Of a DNA stretch of 64,000 nucleotides, positions 24,180-34,124 are shown one piece after another. Within the stretch, counting starts at the first letter, position 1, and every line of letters starts with the position of its first letter. The DNA comes from Pseudonocardiaceae bacterium. Lineage in GTDB: Bacteria; Actinomycetota; Actinomycetes; Mycobacteriales; Pseudonocardiaceae. A model generated the notes under the pieces. That model searched no databases, was not told the origin of the DNA, and worked only from the letters and a program-made list of their open reading frames with translations. The stretch lies in the NCBI GenBank assembly GCA_009379845.1, contig WHSZ01000009.1, positions 1 through 64,000 of the forward strand, read 5' to 3'. A program made the translations under genes and the position numbers.

Positions 24180-25577
24180 GTGTACTTCAACGATGCCGTC
24201 ACGCTGGCGGAGGCGATCCGGCGTAAAGAAGTGTCCTGCCGGGAAATCCTCACCATCCACTTGGAACGGATCGAGCAGGCGAACCCGGAGATCAACGCTA
24301 TCGTCACGCTGGTTGCCGACCAGGCGATGGACGCCGCGGCCGTCGCCGACGAGCGGCTCGCCGCAGGCGAGGACGTCAGGCCGCTGCACGGTCTGCCGAT
24401 CGCGCACAAGGACCTTGTCCCCACGGCGGGAATACGGACCACGTACGGCTCCCCCATCTTCGCCGACCACGTACCCGATCGCGACCACCTGGTCGTCGAG
24501 CGGCTCGCGGCGGCGGGCGCGATAACCGTTGGCAAGACCAACACCCCGGAATTCGGCCTCGGATCGCACACCTTCAACCCCGTCTTCGGCGCCACCCGCA
24601 ATCCCTACAATCAGGCGAAAAGCGCGGGTGGCAGCAGCGGCGGCGGCACGGCGGCGCTCGCGACCGGGATGGTTCCGCTCGCCTGCGGCACCGATATCGG
24701 CGGCTCGCTGCGCAATCCGGCTTCGTTCTGCAACGTCGTTGGGCTGCGCCCCTCGCCGGGCAGGGTGCCGTCCTGGCCCGATGCGGCGCCATGGGCGCAG
24801 CTGCCGGTGCACGGCCCGCTCGGGCGTACCGTCGCGGACACCGCGTTGCTGCTCTCCGCCATGGCCGGGCCCGATCCGCGCAGCCCCCAGGCGCTGGAGG
24901 CGCCGGGCGCGAGCTTCGCACCGCCGCTCGAGGTCGATCCGCGCGGGCTTCGCGTGGCGTGGGCTCCGGACCTTGGCGGCACGATCCCGGTGGACGCCGC
25001 GGTCAGCGACGCGCTGGCACCCGCGGTACGGGTCTTCGCGGACCTGGGTTGCACGGTCGAGGAAGCCTGTCCGGACCTCTCAGGGGCGGACGAGGTGTTC
25101 CGGGTGCTGCGCGCCTGGCAGCTCGAGATGACCTACGGGCCGCTGCTCGACCGGCACCGCGAGCTGCTGAAGGCGGACGCCGTGTGGAACATCGAGCAGG
25201 GCCGGGCACTCACCGGCCCGGACATCGGCAGGGCGGAAACCCTGCACGCCGAGCTGTACCACCGGGTCCGCGAGTTCTTCGATCGCTTCGATGTACTGCT
25301 GGCCCCGGTCAGCCAGGTCGCGCCGTTCGATGTGGAACTCACCTACCCGACCTCGGTCGCCGGCGTCGAGATGGGCGATTACCTGGACTGGATGGCCTCG
25401 GCGTACCTGATCTCGGTGACCGGTTGCCCCGCGCTGTCCGTACCAGCCGCGTTCACGCCGGAAGGGCTGCCCGTCGGCCTGCAGATCGTCGGGCCGCACC
25501 GCCACGACCTCGCGGTACTGCGCGCCGGCCACGCCTTCGAGCAGGCTACCCAACTCGGCTGCCGCCACCCGAGCTAG
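24180..25577 (+). CDS. Amidase signature family enzyme
   Basis: A 465-residue serine amidase with the complete Ser-cisSer-Lys triad: Lys77 in IAHKDLVP, Ser152 in GGSSGGGT and Ser176 in TDIGGSLRNP; the 24-residue spacing of the serines equals that in characterised amidases. It hydrolyses an amide to acid and ammonia; substrate unknown. GTG 24180 is preferred because the conserved family start (DAVTLAEAIRRKEVS) begins there; an upstream TTG at 24111 would overlap the glycosyltransferase. Its stop lies in a 16-bp tandem duplication shared with the convergent ceramidase gene. Confidence 0.9.
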   Translation: MYFNDAVTLAEAIRRKEVSCREILTIHLERIEQANPEINAIVTLVADQAMDAAAVADERLAAGEDVRPLHGLPIAHKDLVPTAGIRTTYGSPIFADHVPDRDHLVVERLAAAGAITVGKTNTPEFGLGSHTFNPVFGATRNPYNQAKSAGGSSGGGTAALATGMVPLACGTDIGGSLRNPASFCNVVGLRPSPGRVPSWPDAAPWAQLPVHGPLGRTVADTALLLSAMAGPDPRSPQALEAPGASFAPPLEVDPRGLRVAWAPDLGGTIPVDAAVSDALAPAVRVFADLGCTVEEACPDLSGADEVFRVLRAWQLEMTYGPLLDRHRELLKADAVWNIEQGRALTGPDIGRAETLHAELYHRVREFFDRFDVLLAPVSQVAPFDVELTYPTSVAGVEMGDYLDWMASAYLISVTGCPALSVPAAFTPEGLPVGLQIVGPHRHDLAVLRAGHAFEQATQLGCRHPS

Positions 25578-25598
25578 CCGGCACCCGAGCTAGCCGGC
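25567..25598. repeat. 16-bp tandem duplication carrying both convergent stop codons
   Basis: ACCCGAGCTAGCCGGC is repeated exactly twice. The amidase stop (TAG, 25575-25577) is in copy one; the ceramidase stop (CTA on the plus strand, 25590-25592) is in copy two. The self-complementary CTAG supplies a stop on both strands. Confidence 0.85.
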
Positions 25599-27613
25599 AC
25601 CGGTGACCGCGAAGGTGTTCGACGTGCCGGTGAACGACCTGATCATGCCGAGCGCCTCTTTCGCCTCGCCGCGGTACCTGATCCGGTAGCTGCCCTTGGT
25701 TGCCTCGGCCGGCACCTGCCAGCCGATCGTGATCTTCGATGCGGCGATACCGTCCCTGGCCCAGCGGAACGTCGTGGACCAGTCGCCGTCATCCGCGACC
25801 GTTTCCCATGAATCGCCGTTCCGGCGCTGTACCTCGAGGTAGCTGCCACCACGATGCCGGTCGTTGCCCGGATGCGCACCCGCGAAGGTGGTAAGCACCG
25901 ACTCGCCACGGGTATACGACGCGCGCGGTTGCTTGAGCACATCCCCGAACTTCCGGCCGAGCTGCGGGTGGTCCAGCAAGACCGGTGGCTGCACGGAAAG
26001 TTGCCGCCCGGACAGATCCGGAGGCCTCGGACCGAGTGGAGGCGAGCTTCCGTCCCGCATGGCGGTGGCCAGCTCCGCGGATACCTGCCGCAGCGCGGGA
26101 AGTTGCCAGCGACCGAACAGCGTGCTGCCACCCTCGTAGTGCTGCGCGTCGTACTCCTCTGGCGTGGTGACGTAGTGCAGGTACGAGTTGCTGTACCCGG
26201 TGACGAGCACGTCGCGCAGGTCGGCGTCGACGATGTCCGCGACGGTGCGCCGCAACCGCAACCCCGCTGCGACGGTGACCTCGCCTGGGATGCCGATCAG
26301 GTACAGCTGTCCCACCCGGACAAGCTGTACCGGAACCTTCTCCTGCACCCATGGACAGATCGGGTTCATCTCGCCGATCGGTACCACGATGCCCTTGGGC
26401 GCCTGGCACTCCTTCAACTCGGGCGACGCCTCGTACAGCACCGAGTCGGACACTTTGTCCCACAGTGGGTTGGCGCCCTCCGCGAAGGTAGGGAAGGCAG
26501 GGCCGTCCTCGGTGCTGCCGGCAGCCATCGCGGCTCCGATCGCGGGCTCGCAGGTGCGATGATGCGCACCGTCGCCAGTGAACTCCGGCCGCACGTCTAC
26601 AGTGGACATGTCGACGTACACCAGCCGGGCATCCACACCGCCGGTGACCCGGCTACCCGGCTGGCTGAGCTGCCGCGCGGCCGCTTCATACTGCCGCAGC
26701 CCGTTTTCCTGGTTTCGGCGAAGTCCTCCGGTGTGGTGGGCGGTGTGAGATCGAGACTCGGCGACATGTCGCCCGCGTTGGTCTGCGCGAAAGCGGACAC
26801 GAAGCCGGGGTCGGCGCCGGCGCGGTAGTTGACGCCCTCGACGTCGCGTTCCCAGTGGTAGGCGGCGTAGCCCTTGTTGTCCCCGCTGATCAGCCGGTTG
26901 TCGCCGGACATGCTGGTGCCGTGGGTGGCGAACCAGTTGATCGCCCCGACCGGGCGGCCAGCACGTTCGACGCGCAGTAGCGAGGTCTGCGGATCGATGC
27001 CGTTCGGGAAGAATTCCTTGTCAGCACGCGGATTTCGGTCGAAGGCCGCTTTGGAGCGGTTCACGCTGGCGTCAAGCAACTCGCCGTGGGTCAGGGTGAG
27101 GCCCGCCGGTTCCGCGTCGGAATGTGCCCGCTGCACCGATTCCACGATCCCGTTGGCGATCGCGTCGAAGGTCTTGCGGTGGAAGCCAAGCGTTGTCAGG
27201 TTGTAGAGCAGGTGGTGCGAGTAGCCGCCGGGCCCCGCATGCGTATGCGTGCCGGTGATCAGCACGTTCTGCTCGGTGTAGAGAGCGCCGTACCGTTCGG
27301 CGAGCCGGCGCAGCACCTCGCGGCGCACGCTATCGAAGATCATCGGCGAGTCGACGACGACAAGCAGCACCCGCGAACCGCTGGCCCGATCCGCGATCAC
27401 GAACGACCGGGCCCGCAACCGGTTGTGCAGCCCGTCGGCCTGCTGGTCGGCGCGGCCGTAGCCCATCATCCCGACCTCGGCCACCTCCCCGGTGGCGTCC
27501 GCGATGCCACGGCCGACCAGGTACCCGGCCTCCGGGCTCACGCGCACCTCCGCGGGGGCGCTGACCGACCCGAGCGCGACGAGAGCGGCGGCAGCCAGCG
27601 CCGTGGCTTTCAC
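25590..27613 (-). pseudogene. Secreted neutral/alkaline ceramidase, frameshifted
   Basis: Read leftward from GTG 27613. A signal peptide (MKATALAAAALVALGSVSAPA) precedes the ceramidase domain: TGTHTHAGPGGYSH carries zinc ligands and AFAQTNAGDMSPSLD holds the nucleophilic Ser. After EDFAETRKTG, at the CCC run 26700-26702, the frame breaks; the other frame continues at once with LRQYEAAARQLSQPGSR and runs through NPICPW and VTGYSNSYLHY to the C-terminal beta domain. Adding one C gives an intact protein of about 674 residues that would cleave ceramide to sphingosine and fatty acid. It overlaps the beta-propeller gene by four bases. Confidence 0.82.
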
Positions 27614-28818
27614 GACTCGAGCGCGTCGACGGGAACGGCGTAGCCGCGGACGCGCTGCGGGTGGTCGCCAACCGGGATCCGGGCGAGTTCCCGTGGACTG
27701 TCGAAGGACACCACGGAGATGTCGTCACTGTCGCTATTGGACACGAAGCAGCGGTTCCCGTCCGGGCTCGCGGCCGCCCAGTATGGCTGGTCACCCGTCG
27801 GTACGATCTCGTCGACCGTCAAGGCGGGGACGGACAGGATCGCCGCATAGTCGGAAATGGTGCCCGCGTCACAGATCTTGGTGCCATCGTCGTTCATCGC
27901 CAAACCGTGGTGGGCTGAGTCAAGCGGGTAGTCCTCTCGCTTCATGCTCTTCGCCTCGTCGGACAGCGGCAGGTGCACCGTGCGGGTGGTGCGCTCCTCG
28001 GCGAGATCGTATTCGACGAAGCCATTGTGAAAGGACAGCTGCGCGTACATGGTGCGTCCGTCCGGCATGACGATGAACGGCCGGATGCCGACGCCGAAAT
28101 CGATCACCTTCTTGATCCGCAAGGTCCGCGCATCCGCGATCGTCAGCCAGCGGTTGCCCTTCCCCGCGTCCAGCAGTGGATCGTCCGGCGCGATCACCCT
28201 GCCGATGGTGGCGTTATAGATCGTGCTGCCGTCCGCGGAGTACTGGTTCTCGTGCGGGAAATCGCCGGTGGCGAACTTCCCGGTGCTCCGGCCCGTCGCG
28301 GTGTCCAGCACGTTGACCGCGTTCGCTGTGGTCGCGGAGACCAGCAGCTTGCCGCCGTCCGGCGAGATCGCCATGTGGTCGGAGCGGTACCCGTCCACTC
28401 GGGTGAACCACAGCTGCTTGCCGGTGGCGACGTCGAATGCGGACACGTCACCGAGACTCGGCCGGGAGACGTACATGGTGCGGCCGTCCGGGGCGGCCAT
28501 GATGTCGTCCACCAGCTGGTGGTGCCCCTCACCGGCGGTCTGCTTGATCACCTCCATGGCGACTCGCCTGTCCGGCGTCATCTCGGCCTTGCGCTGCTCG
28601 AGATCGGGAACCACGTTCAGCCGCTGGTATTTCTCGAAAGTCGTCGCGTCGAGCAGGTCTACCGTGCCGTCCCAGTTGTTGCCGACGAACATCACGTCCC
28701 GGCTCGCCGGATCGCTCCGCGACGAAGTGGCCTGGAAAGCCCGCGCGGCGGGAACCACCGCCAGCGTCAGCACCACCGCCGCACCCAGCGAGCCCAGCCG
28801 GACGAATCGCATCCTCAT
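27610..28818 (-). CDS. Secreted YVTN-type beta-propeller protein
   Basis: A 402-residue protein. A basic start MRMRFVRLGSL is followed by a hydrophobic core ending AARA, a signal peptide; the rest is a seven-bladed propeller, with blade repeats such as MAAPDGRTMYVSRPSLG, AISPDGGKLLVSATTA and AASPDGNRCFVSNSDSD. Such proteins bind ligands or scaffold surface complexes; no catalytic residues are recognisable. ATG 28818 is chosen for the GAGG seven bases upstream. It is the first gene of a two-gene operon with the ceramidase and faces a decayed tetR across a 19-bp palindrome. Confidence 0.8.
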   Translation of the reverse strand: MRMRFVRLGSLGAAVVLTLAVVPAARAFQATSSRSDPASRDVMFVGNNWDGTVDLLDATTFEKYQRLNVVPDLEQRKAEMTPDRRVAMEVIKQTAGEGHHQLVDDIMAAPDGRTMYVSRPSLGDVSAFDVATGKQLWFTRVDGYRSDHMAISPDGGKLLVSATTANAVNVLDTATGRSTGKFATGDFPHENQYSADGSTIYNATIGRVIAPDDPLLDAGKGNRWLTIADARTLRIKKVIDFGVGIRPFIVMPDGRTMYAQLSFHNGFVEYDLAEERTTRTVHLPLSDEAKSMKREDYPLDSAHHGLAMNDDGTKICDAGTISDYAAILSVPALTVDEIVPTGDQPYWAAASPDGNRCFVSNSDSDDISVVSFDSPRELARIPVGDHPQRVRGYAVPVDALES

Positions 28819-28858
28819 CGAGTACCTCGCCATTTCGACTACCCAGCAGTAGACATGA

Positions 28859-28877
28859 ACGCGAATCGGATTCGCGT
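28859..28877. promoter_or_regulatory. 19-bp palindrome, operator candidate
   Basis: ACGCGAATCGGATTCGCGT: perfect 9-bp arms around one G, between the propeller/ceramidase operon and the tetR remnant. This is the expected place for the operator of a divergently encoded TetR repressor, which is now broken. Confidence 0.65.
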
Positions 28878-28894
28878 ATTTGTACACTGGTCGC

Positions 28895-29249
28895 ATGTCA
28901 GCCGCAAGGCCCGACAGCTCCCGCGCAGAGCCGGAGAGCCCGGCACAGCGGCGTAGCCGGGCACGCGCCGGGTTGATCCTCGACGCGGCGGTAGCCGCCC
29001 CCGCCGACGGCGTGGAACGGTTCAGCGTCCGCACCCTCGTCGAGGTGAGCATGCACACCTTCGTCGCGATGCATCAGCACCGGCCGGCCGTGGCGACCCG
29101 CTGGTGGCCGAACTAGCGGTAGAAATCGGTGCTCGCGTCTTCGAACTCGCCTTCGAACACGACCTGTGCGGCAACCAGCGCGTGGTCATCGAAGGCATCG
29201 ACGCGGTTACCGGCTACCTGGAGCGCCACGCCCCACCGGTACTCACGGG
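28895..29249 (+). pseudogene. Decayed TetR regulator gene
   Basis: ATG 28895 opens with an N-terminal TetR segment (RRSRARAGLILDAAVAA, then GVERFSVRTLVE), but the recognition helix and most of the ligand domain are missing. The frame then jumps to HTFVAMHQHRPAVA and, after another shift near 29095, to LVAELAVEIGARVFELAF and VVIEGIDAVTGYLERHA, a plausible TetR C-terminus. The tail runs into the end of the MFS gene. At least one internal deletion and one frameshift make this non-functional. Confidence 0.7.
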
Positions 29250-30572
29250 TCAGTTGGACGTGGCCGCTCGGCGGGCGAGCATCGAGATGGAGACGAGTGC
29301 CAGCACGGCGAGCACGATAATGTAGCCGGCCACGGACATCGACGTACCCGTCGCCTCGAGCAGTAGCACCATGAGGAACGGCGCCAGCCCGCCACCGAGT
29401 ACCGCGCTGATCTGGTATCCCATTGACGCACCCGTGTAGCGCATTTCGGGAGTGAACAGCTCCGCGAACAGGGCGGCCTGCGGCCCGTACATGACACTGA
29501 GGAACGTGCTTGCCACCAACGAAGCCACGATCAACCCTGGGTAGGTCGCGGTGTCGATGAGCAGGAACATCGGGATCGCCCAGATCAGCAGCCCGACCGC
29601 ACCCGCGCGATAGACCCGCACCCTGCCGATCCGATCGGACAACCGAGCGGCGGCAGGCAGCGCGACCAGCTGGGTCAGGCTGACCAGAATGATCACAGTC
29701 AGCACCGGGCCGTGCGGCATCCCGAGATCACGCGTCGTATAGTCCAGCGTGCCGGTAATCAAAATGTAGAACGTCGCGGTGTTGACCGCGAACGAACCGC
29801 CGGCAAGCAGCACGGTGCCAAGATGCTGGCGCAGGATCTGCCGGATCGGCGAGCGCGCTCGGCCATGCTCCTCGGCGGCAAGCTTGGCCTCCGCCTCGCG
29901 GAACTCCGGCGTCTCCTCGATCCTCGTGTGGATGAACCAGGCGAGCACCAGCACGAAGAGGCCGAGCAGGAACGGGATTCGCCATCCCCAGCTGCCGAAG
30001 GCCTCCTCCGGCACGACGGTCTGGACTACCAGGAACACGGTATTCGCCAGTACCACGCCGATCGGCACACCCATCTGGACGAAGCTGCCGTAGAAGCCGC
30101 GCTTGCCGGTCGGCGCGTACTCGGTGGCCATCAGCATCGCGCCACCCCACTGCGCCCCGACCGCGATGCCTTGCAGCACACGGAGAAGTACCAGTGTGAT
30201 CGGGGCGAGTACACCGATCGCCGAGAAAGGCGGGAGCAGCCCGATCAGTGTGGTGGACGCACCCATGATGACCAGCGCGATGACCAGCATCGGCTTACGA
30301 CCGTGCTTGTCACCGAGATGTCCTGCGAGGATGCCGCCGAACGGGCGCGCCGCGAAGCCCACGGCGAACGTGGCGAACGAAGCGAGAACGCCGGCGACCG
30401 GACTGGCAGCCGGAAAGAACTGGTCACCGAAGACCAGCGCGGCGGCGATACCGAATAGGAAATAGTCGTACCACTCGAATGCGGATGCCATCGCCGCGGC
30501 GGTGGCTCCCCGGCGCTGGCCGGTGGACGTCGAGGTGACTCCGGCCGTGCCGGAGCCGTAAGAGGTGTCCAA
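29250..30572 (-). CDS. MFS transporter, metabolite:H+ symporter (MHS) type
   Basis: A 440-residue permease with 12 hydrophobic helices. AMASAFEWYDYFLFG opens TM1 as in the MHS family (KgtP, ShiA, ProP), and GILAGHLGDKHGRKP is the loop 2-3 MFS signature; LPAAARLSDRIGRVRV is its repeat in the second half. It imports an organic acid, betaine or similar solute with protons. TTG 30572 is chosen because GGAGGG lies six bases before it; no ATG fits the start of TM1. Its promoter region is shared with the carboxyltransferase gene and contains a TetR-type site. Confidence 0.88.
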   Translation of the reverse strand: MDTSYGSGTAGVTSTSTGQRRGATAAAMASAFEWYDYFLFGIAAALVFGDQFFPAASPVAGVLASFATFAVGFAARPFGGILAGHLGDKHGRKPMLVIALVIMGASTTLIGLLPPFSAIGVLAPITLVLLRVLQGIAVGAQWGGAMLMATEYAPTGKRGFYGSFVQMGVPIGVVLANTVFLVVQTVVPEEAFGSWGWRIPFLLGLFVLVLAWFIHTRIEETPEFREAEAKLAAEEHGRARSPIRQILRQHLGTVLLAGGSFAVNTATFYILITGTLDYTTRDLGMPHGPVLTVIILVSLTQLVALPAAARLSDRIGRVRVYRAGAVGLLIWAIPMFLLIDTATYPGLIVASLVASTFLSVMYGPQAALFAELFTPEMRYTGASMGYQISAVLGGGLAPFLMVLLLEATGTSMSVAGYIIVLAVLALVSISMLARRAATSN

Positions 30573-30682
30573 TTTCGCCCTCCACGAAGTGGGGTACTGC
30601 TTCGGGCATCGTCTGCCGGCGCTAGCTGGGCGTGCGCCGGAAATTACCAACCGCTTACTGCGGCCGTCAACGATCGGTTCCG

Positions 30683-30698
30683 TACCGACCAGTTGGTA
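30683..30698. promoter_or_regulatory. TetR-type operator candidate, site 1
   Basis: TACCGACCAGTTGGTA is an imperfect 16-bp palindrome closely related to the perfect site at 34957-34974. It lies between the divergent MFS and carboxyltransferase genes. Confidence 0.5.
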
Positions 30699-30796
30699 TT
30701 CCTCTGCCGCACCGTTGTGGCGCGCATGGACGTCGACAGTGGACATTCCCGCGGCGGACACTGGTATGGGATCGCTCTACGCCGAAAGGAGCAGCG

Positions 30797-32371
30797 GTGA
30801 CCGACGAGACGAGCACGGCAGGCGAATGGCAACCAGAAGTCGATGAGATACAGCGACGGCGGCAGCTGGCCGACCGGATGGGCGGTGAGCAGAAGGTCGC
30901 TCGCCAGCACGCCGCTGGCCGGCTCACCGTGCGGGAGCGCATCGAAGCACTCGTCGACGGGGGGAGCTTCGACGAGATCGGCGCGCTCGCGGGTTTCGCC
31001 GAATATCACCAGGACGGCGAGCTCGCCGGTTTCACGCCGGCCAACTTCGTCGTCGGTACCGCCCGGGTGCGCGGCAAGCGTGTGGCCATCGGCGGAGACG
31101 ACTTCACGGTACGGGGCGGCGCGGCCGATGCCGCCGTGCTGGAGAAGCAGGTTTACTCCGAGCGCCTGGCGAACGAGCTCGGTATCCCGCTTGTGCGGCT
31201 GATCGAGGGAACCGGTGGCGGTGGCAGCGTGAAGATGCTTGAGCAGCACGGCTTCACGTACGTGCCAGCCAACCCGGCGTGGGATCTGGTTGTGGACAAC
31301 CTCTCCACCGTGCCGGTGGTGTCCGCTTGCCTCGGACCGGTTGCCGGCCTGGGAGCCGCCAGGGCGGTGATGTCGCACCTTTGCGTGCTGGTTGAGGAGC
31401 TTGCTCAGCTGTTCGTCGCCGGCCCACCCGTGGTCCGGCACGCCACCGGCGAGGATCTGAGCAAGGAGGAACTCGGCGGCTCGGCCGTGCAGCGCAAGAG
31501 CGGCGCGGTCGACCGGGTGGTGCGAACCGAGCAGGAGGCCTTCGACGTCATCCGGGATTTCCTGACCTACCTTCCGTCCAATGTGGATGAACTGCCACGG
31601 TCGGTTGAATCGCTCGATGCGCCGGAACGTCGTGAGGAGAACCTGCTCTCCGCGATACCGCGGGATCGTCGCAAGCCATACCGGTTGCGCCCCATCCTGG
31701 ATGCGGTCTTCGATACCGGATCGATATTCGACTACGCGTGCTACGGCGGTGCGGCGTACACCGGTCTGGCGCGGCTGGCTGGTCATCCGGTCGGGGTGGT
31801 AGCGACGGACCCGTACCGTGGCGCGGCGCTGACCGCCGAGGGAGCCGACGCCATCACGCGGCTAGTGGACCTGTGCGAGACCTTCCACCTGCCGCTGGTG
31901 AGCCTGACCGACCAGGCTGGCATGGTTATCGGGCTCGCCGCGGAACGCCGCGGCACCATCCGGCACGGCGCACGTGCCGTCACCGCGATCTACCAGGCAA
32001 CCGTGCCGATGGCGGAGATCATCGTGCGCCGGGTGTTTGGCGTCGGTGGCGCCGGTATGACCAACCGCCACCGGCTCGTTCGCCGCTGGGCGTGGCCGTC
32101 CGGCGATTGGGGCTCACTCCCGGTTGAAGGCGGTATCGAGGCCGGCTATCGCGGCGAGATCGAGGCCGCCCCCGATCCCGACGAGCGCATCGCGGAGATC
32201 CGCGCCCGGTTGGATCGGGTGCGCTCGCCGTTTCGTACCGCAGAACGCTTTGGCGTGGAAGACATCATCGACCCGCGGGAGTCCCGGCCCCGGCTTTGCG
32301 GCTGGGTACAGGACGCCTACCGGCTGCTGCCGAAGACACTTGGCCGCCCCACGTTCGGCACCCGGCCGTGA
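30797..32371 (+). CDS. Acyl-CoA carboxylase carboxyltransferase (beta) subunit
   Basis: A 524-residue crotonase-fold carboxyltransferase: N-terminal half with KVARQHAAGRLTVRERIEAL and LIEGTGGGGSVKMLEQ, C-terminal half with YGGAAYTGLARLAGHPVGVV and the DQAGMVIGLAAERRG biotin/acyl-CoA binding region. It transfers carboxylate from biotin to an acyl-CoA such as propionyl- or methylcrotonyl-CoA, working with a biotin-carrying alpha subunit not encoded here. GTG 30797 follows AAAGGAGC. It starts the TetR-controlled acyl-CoA module and is 88 bp before the synthetase gene. Confidence 0.88.
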   Translation: MTDETSTAGEWQPEVDEIQRRRQLADRMGGEQKVARQHAAGRLTVRERIEALVDGGSFDEIGALAGFAEYHQDGELAGFTPANFVVGTARVRGKRVAIGGDDFTVRGGAADAAVLEKQVYSERLANELGIPLVRLIEGTGGGGSVKMLEQHGFTYVPANPAWDLVVDNLSTVPVVSACLGPVAGLGAARAVMSHLCVLVEELAQLFVAGPPVVRHATGEDLSKEELGGSAVQRKSGAVDRVVRTEQEAFDVIRDFLTYLPSNVDELPRSVESLDAPERREENLLSAIPRDRRKPYRLRPILDAVFDTGSIFDYACYGGAAYTGLARLAGHPVGVVATDPYRGAALTAEGADAITRLVDLCETFHLPLVSLTDQAGMVIGLAAERRGTIRHGARAVTAIYQATVPMAEIIVRRVFGVGGAGMTNRHRLVRRWAWPSGDWGSLPVEGGIEAGYRGEIEAAPDPDERIAEIRARLDRVRSPFRTAERFGVEDIIDPRESRPRLCGWVQDAYRLLPKTLGRPTFGTRP

Positions 32372-32412
32372 TCCGGGGTTGACCGACCGCCGGGGCCAGC
32401 CTAGCTTCGACA

Positions 32413-32428
32413 TACCGACCGGTCGGTG
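32413..32428. promoter_or_regulatory. TetR-type operator candidate, site 2
   Basis: TACCGACCGGTCGGTG contains a perfect 14-bp palindrome (ACCGACCGGTCGGT, 32414-32427), 32 bp upstream of the acyl-CoA synthetase start. Half-sites match sites 1 and 3. Confidence 0.6.
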
Positions 32429-32459
32429 CTCGAATCGTGCAGGCCAACGGAGGTCCGTC

Positions 32460-34124
32460 ATGAGCTCGTATGCAGCCAAGCCGTGGCTAGCGCTCTACGA
32501 CGACGCGATGCTGGCGACCAGCCAGGCCACGCCGGCGAGCACCCTGCAGGCCTTCCGCAGGGCGGTCGAGCGGGCACCCGAGGTCACCGCGCTCGGCTAC
32601 TTCGATGCTCGGCTGAGCTACCGCGACGTCGACGACCTCTCGAACGGCGTCGCCAACCACTTGCGGTCACGGGGTTTCGGTCGCGGTGACCGGCTCGCGA
32701 TCATGCTCCAGAACATCCCCCAGTTCGTCCTCGCGCTACTCGGCGCTTGGAAACTCGGTGCAGTTGCGGTGCCGGTCAATCCTATGTACCGGGAGCGCGA
32801 GCTGAGCCACGTACTCGCCGACGCGAGCGTGAGCGCGATAGTGTGCTCGGAAACGGCCTGGCACGATTTCGTCGGCGCCGCGGTCACCGCGAGTTCGGTG
32901 GGTATCCGGTTGACCACCAGCGAGTTGGAGTTCCAGCACCGCAACGATCCGCGGGTACTGAAGCAGGTGGAGCGGCAACTGCCGAAGGATGCCGATGATC
33001 TACTCGACGCCGCGCGGCTGGCCGGTGTCGCGGCACCTGCCGATCCGCGACTCGAGCCCGACGATCTCGCGCTGATCAGCTACACGTCCGGGACGAGTGG
33101 CGAGCCGAAAGGCGCCATCAATACGCACGGCAATATCGCGATCAACGCGGCGACGCTCGGCAACTTCAGCGGTTTGCCGCACGGCTGCGTGATCTTCGGG
33201 CTGGCTCCGCTTTTCCACATCACCGGGATGGTCTGCCAGATCGCGTCCGCCATCGACATCGAGGGCACCCTGGCGCTCGCCTACCGGTTCGATCCCGGTG
33301 TGGTGCTGGACGCACTGATGGAGTACCGGCCCGCGTACATGGTCGGGCCGTCCACCGCGTACATGGCGCTGATGGCGCAGCCCGACGTCTCGCCCGAACA
33401 CTTCTCGTCATTCCAGCTGCTGTACTCCGGCGGCGCGCCGTTGCCACCGGCCGTGGTGGACACCTTCCGGGAACGGTTCGGGCACTACATCCGGAACGGC
33501 TACGGTCTGACCGAAACCACCGCGGGCTGCATCGTGGTCCCCGCGAGCATGCAAGCCCCAATCGATCCGGAATCCGGCACGATCTCGATCGGCATTCCGG
33601 TGCCGGACACCACCGTGTGGATCCTCGATGACAACGGCAACGAGGTGCCCTTCGGCGAGCCAGGTGAGATCGTGGTGGACGGTCCGATGGTGGTTCCCGG
33701 CTACTGGAACAAACCCGCCGAAACCGAGGCCGCACTTCCCGGAAACCGGATGCACACCGGCGATATCGGCTTCATGGACGCCGAAGGCTGGGTTTATGTT
33801 GTCGACCGCAAGAAGGACATGATCAACGCCTCCGGCTTCAAGGTCTGGCCGCGCGAGGTCGAAGACGTGCTCTACACCCATCCCGCGGTGCGGGAGGCGG
33901 CCGTCGTCGGGGTTCCGGACAGCTACCGTGGTGAGACCGTCAAGGCGTACGTGAGCCTGCGGCCAGGTGAACCCGCCGCCGCGAAGGAACTGATCACCTA
34001 CTGCCGGCAACGGCTCGCGGCCTACAAATACCCACGCGAGGTCGAATTGCTTGATGAGCTCCCGAAGACCGTCACCGGCAAGATACTGCGCCGGGAGCTG
34101 CGAAGCCGCGCGGAGCAGCCGTGA
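32460..34124 (+). CDS. AMP-dependent acyl-CoA synthetase
   Basis: A 554-residue ANL ligase. The P-loop motif ISYTSGTSGEPKGA is at about residues 204-217, YGLTETTAG near 344, TGDIGFMDAEGW near 435, and the hinge/C-terminal elements KDMINASGFKVWPREVED and TVTGKILRRELR close the protein; the last lysine is the adenylation residue. It activates a fatty or short-chain acid. ATG 32460 follows GGAGG. It lies in an operon-like array with the carboxyltransferase upstream and TetR and acyl-CoA dehydrogenase downstream. Confidence 0.92.
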   Translation: MSSYAAKPWLALYDDAMLATSQATPASTLQAFRRAVERAPEVTALGYFDARLSYRDVDDLSNGVANHLRSRGFGRGDRLAIMLQNIPQFVLALLGAWKLGAVAVPVNPMYRERELSHVLADASVSAIVCSETAWHDFVGAAVTASSVGIRLTTSELEFQHRNDPRVLKQVERQLPKDADDLLDAARLAGVAAPADPRLEPDDLALISYTSGTSGEPKGAINTHGNIAINAATLGNFSGLPHGCVIFGLAPLFHITGMVCQIASAIDIEGTLALAYRFDPGVVLDALMEYRPAYMVGPSTAYMALMAQPDVSPEHFSSFQLLYSGGAPLPPAVVDTFRERFGHYIRNGYGLTETTAGCIVVPASMQAPIDPESGTISIGIPVPDTTVWILDDNGNEVPFGEPGEIVVDGPMVVPGYWNKPAETEAALPGNRMHTGDIGFMDAEGWVYVVDRKKDMINASGFKVWPREVEDVLYTHPAVREAAVVGVPDSYRGETVKAYVSLRPGEPAAAKELITYCRQRLAAYKYPREVELLDELPKTVTGKILRRELRSRAEQP

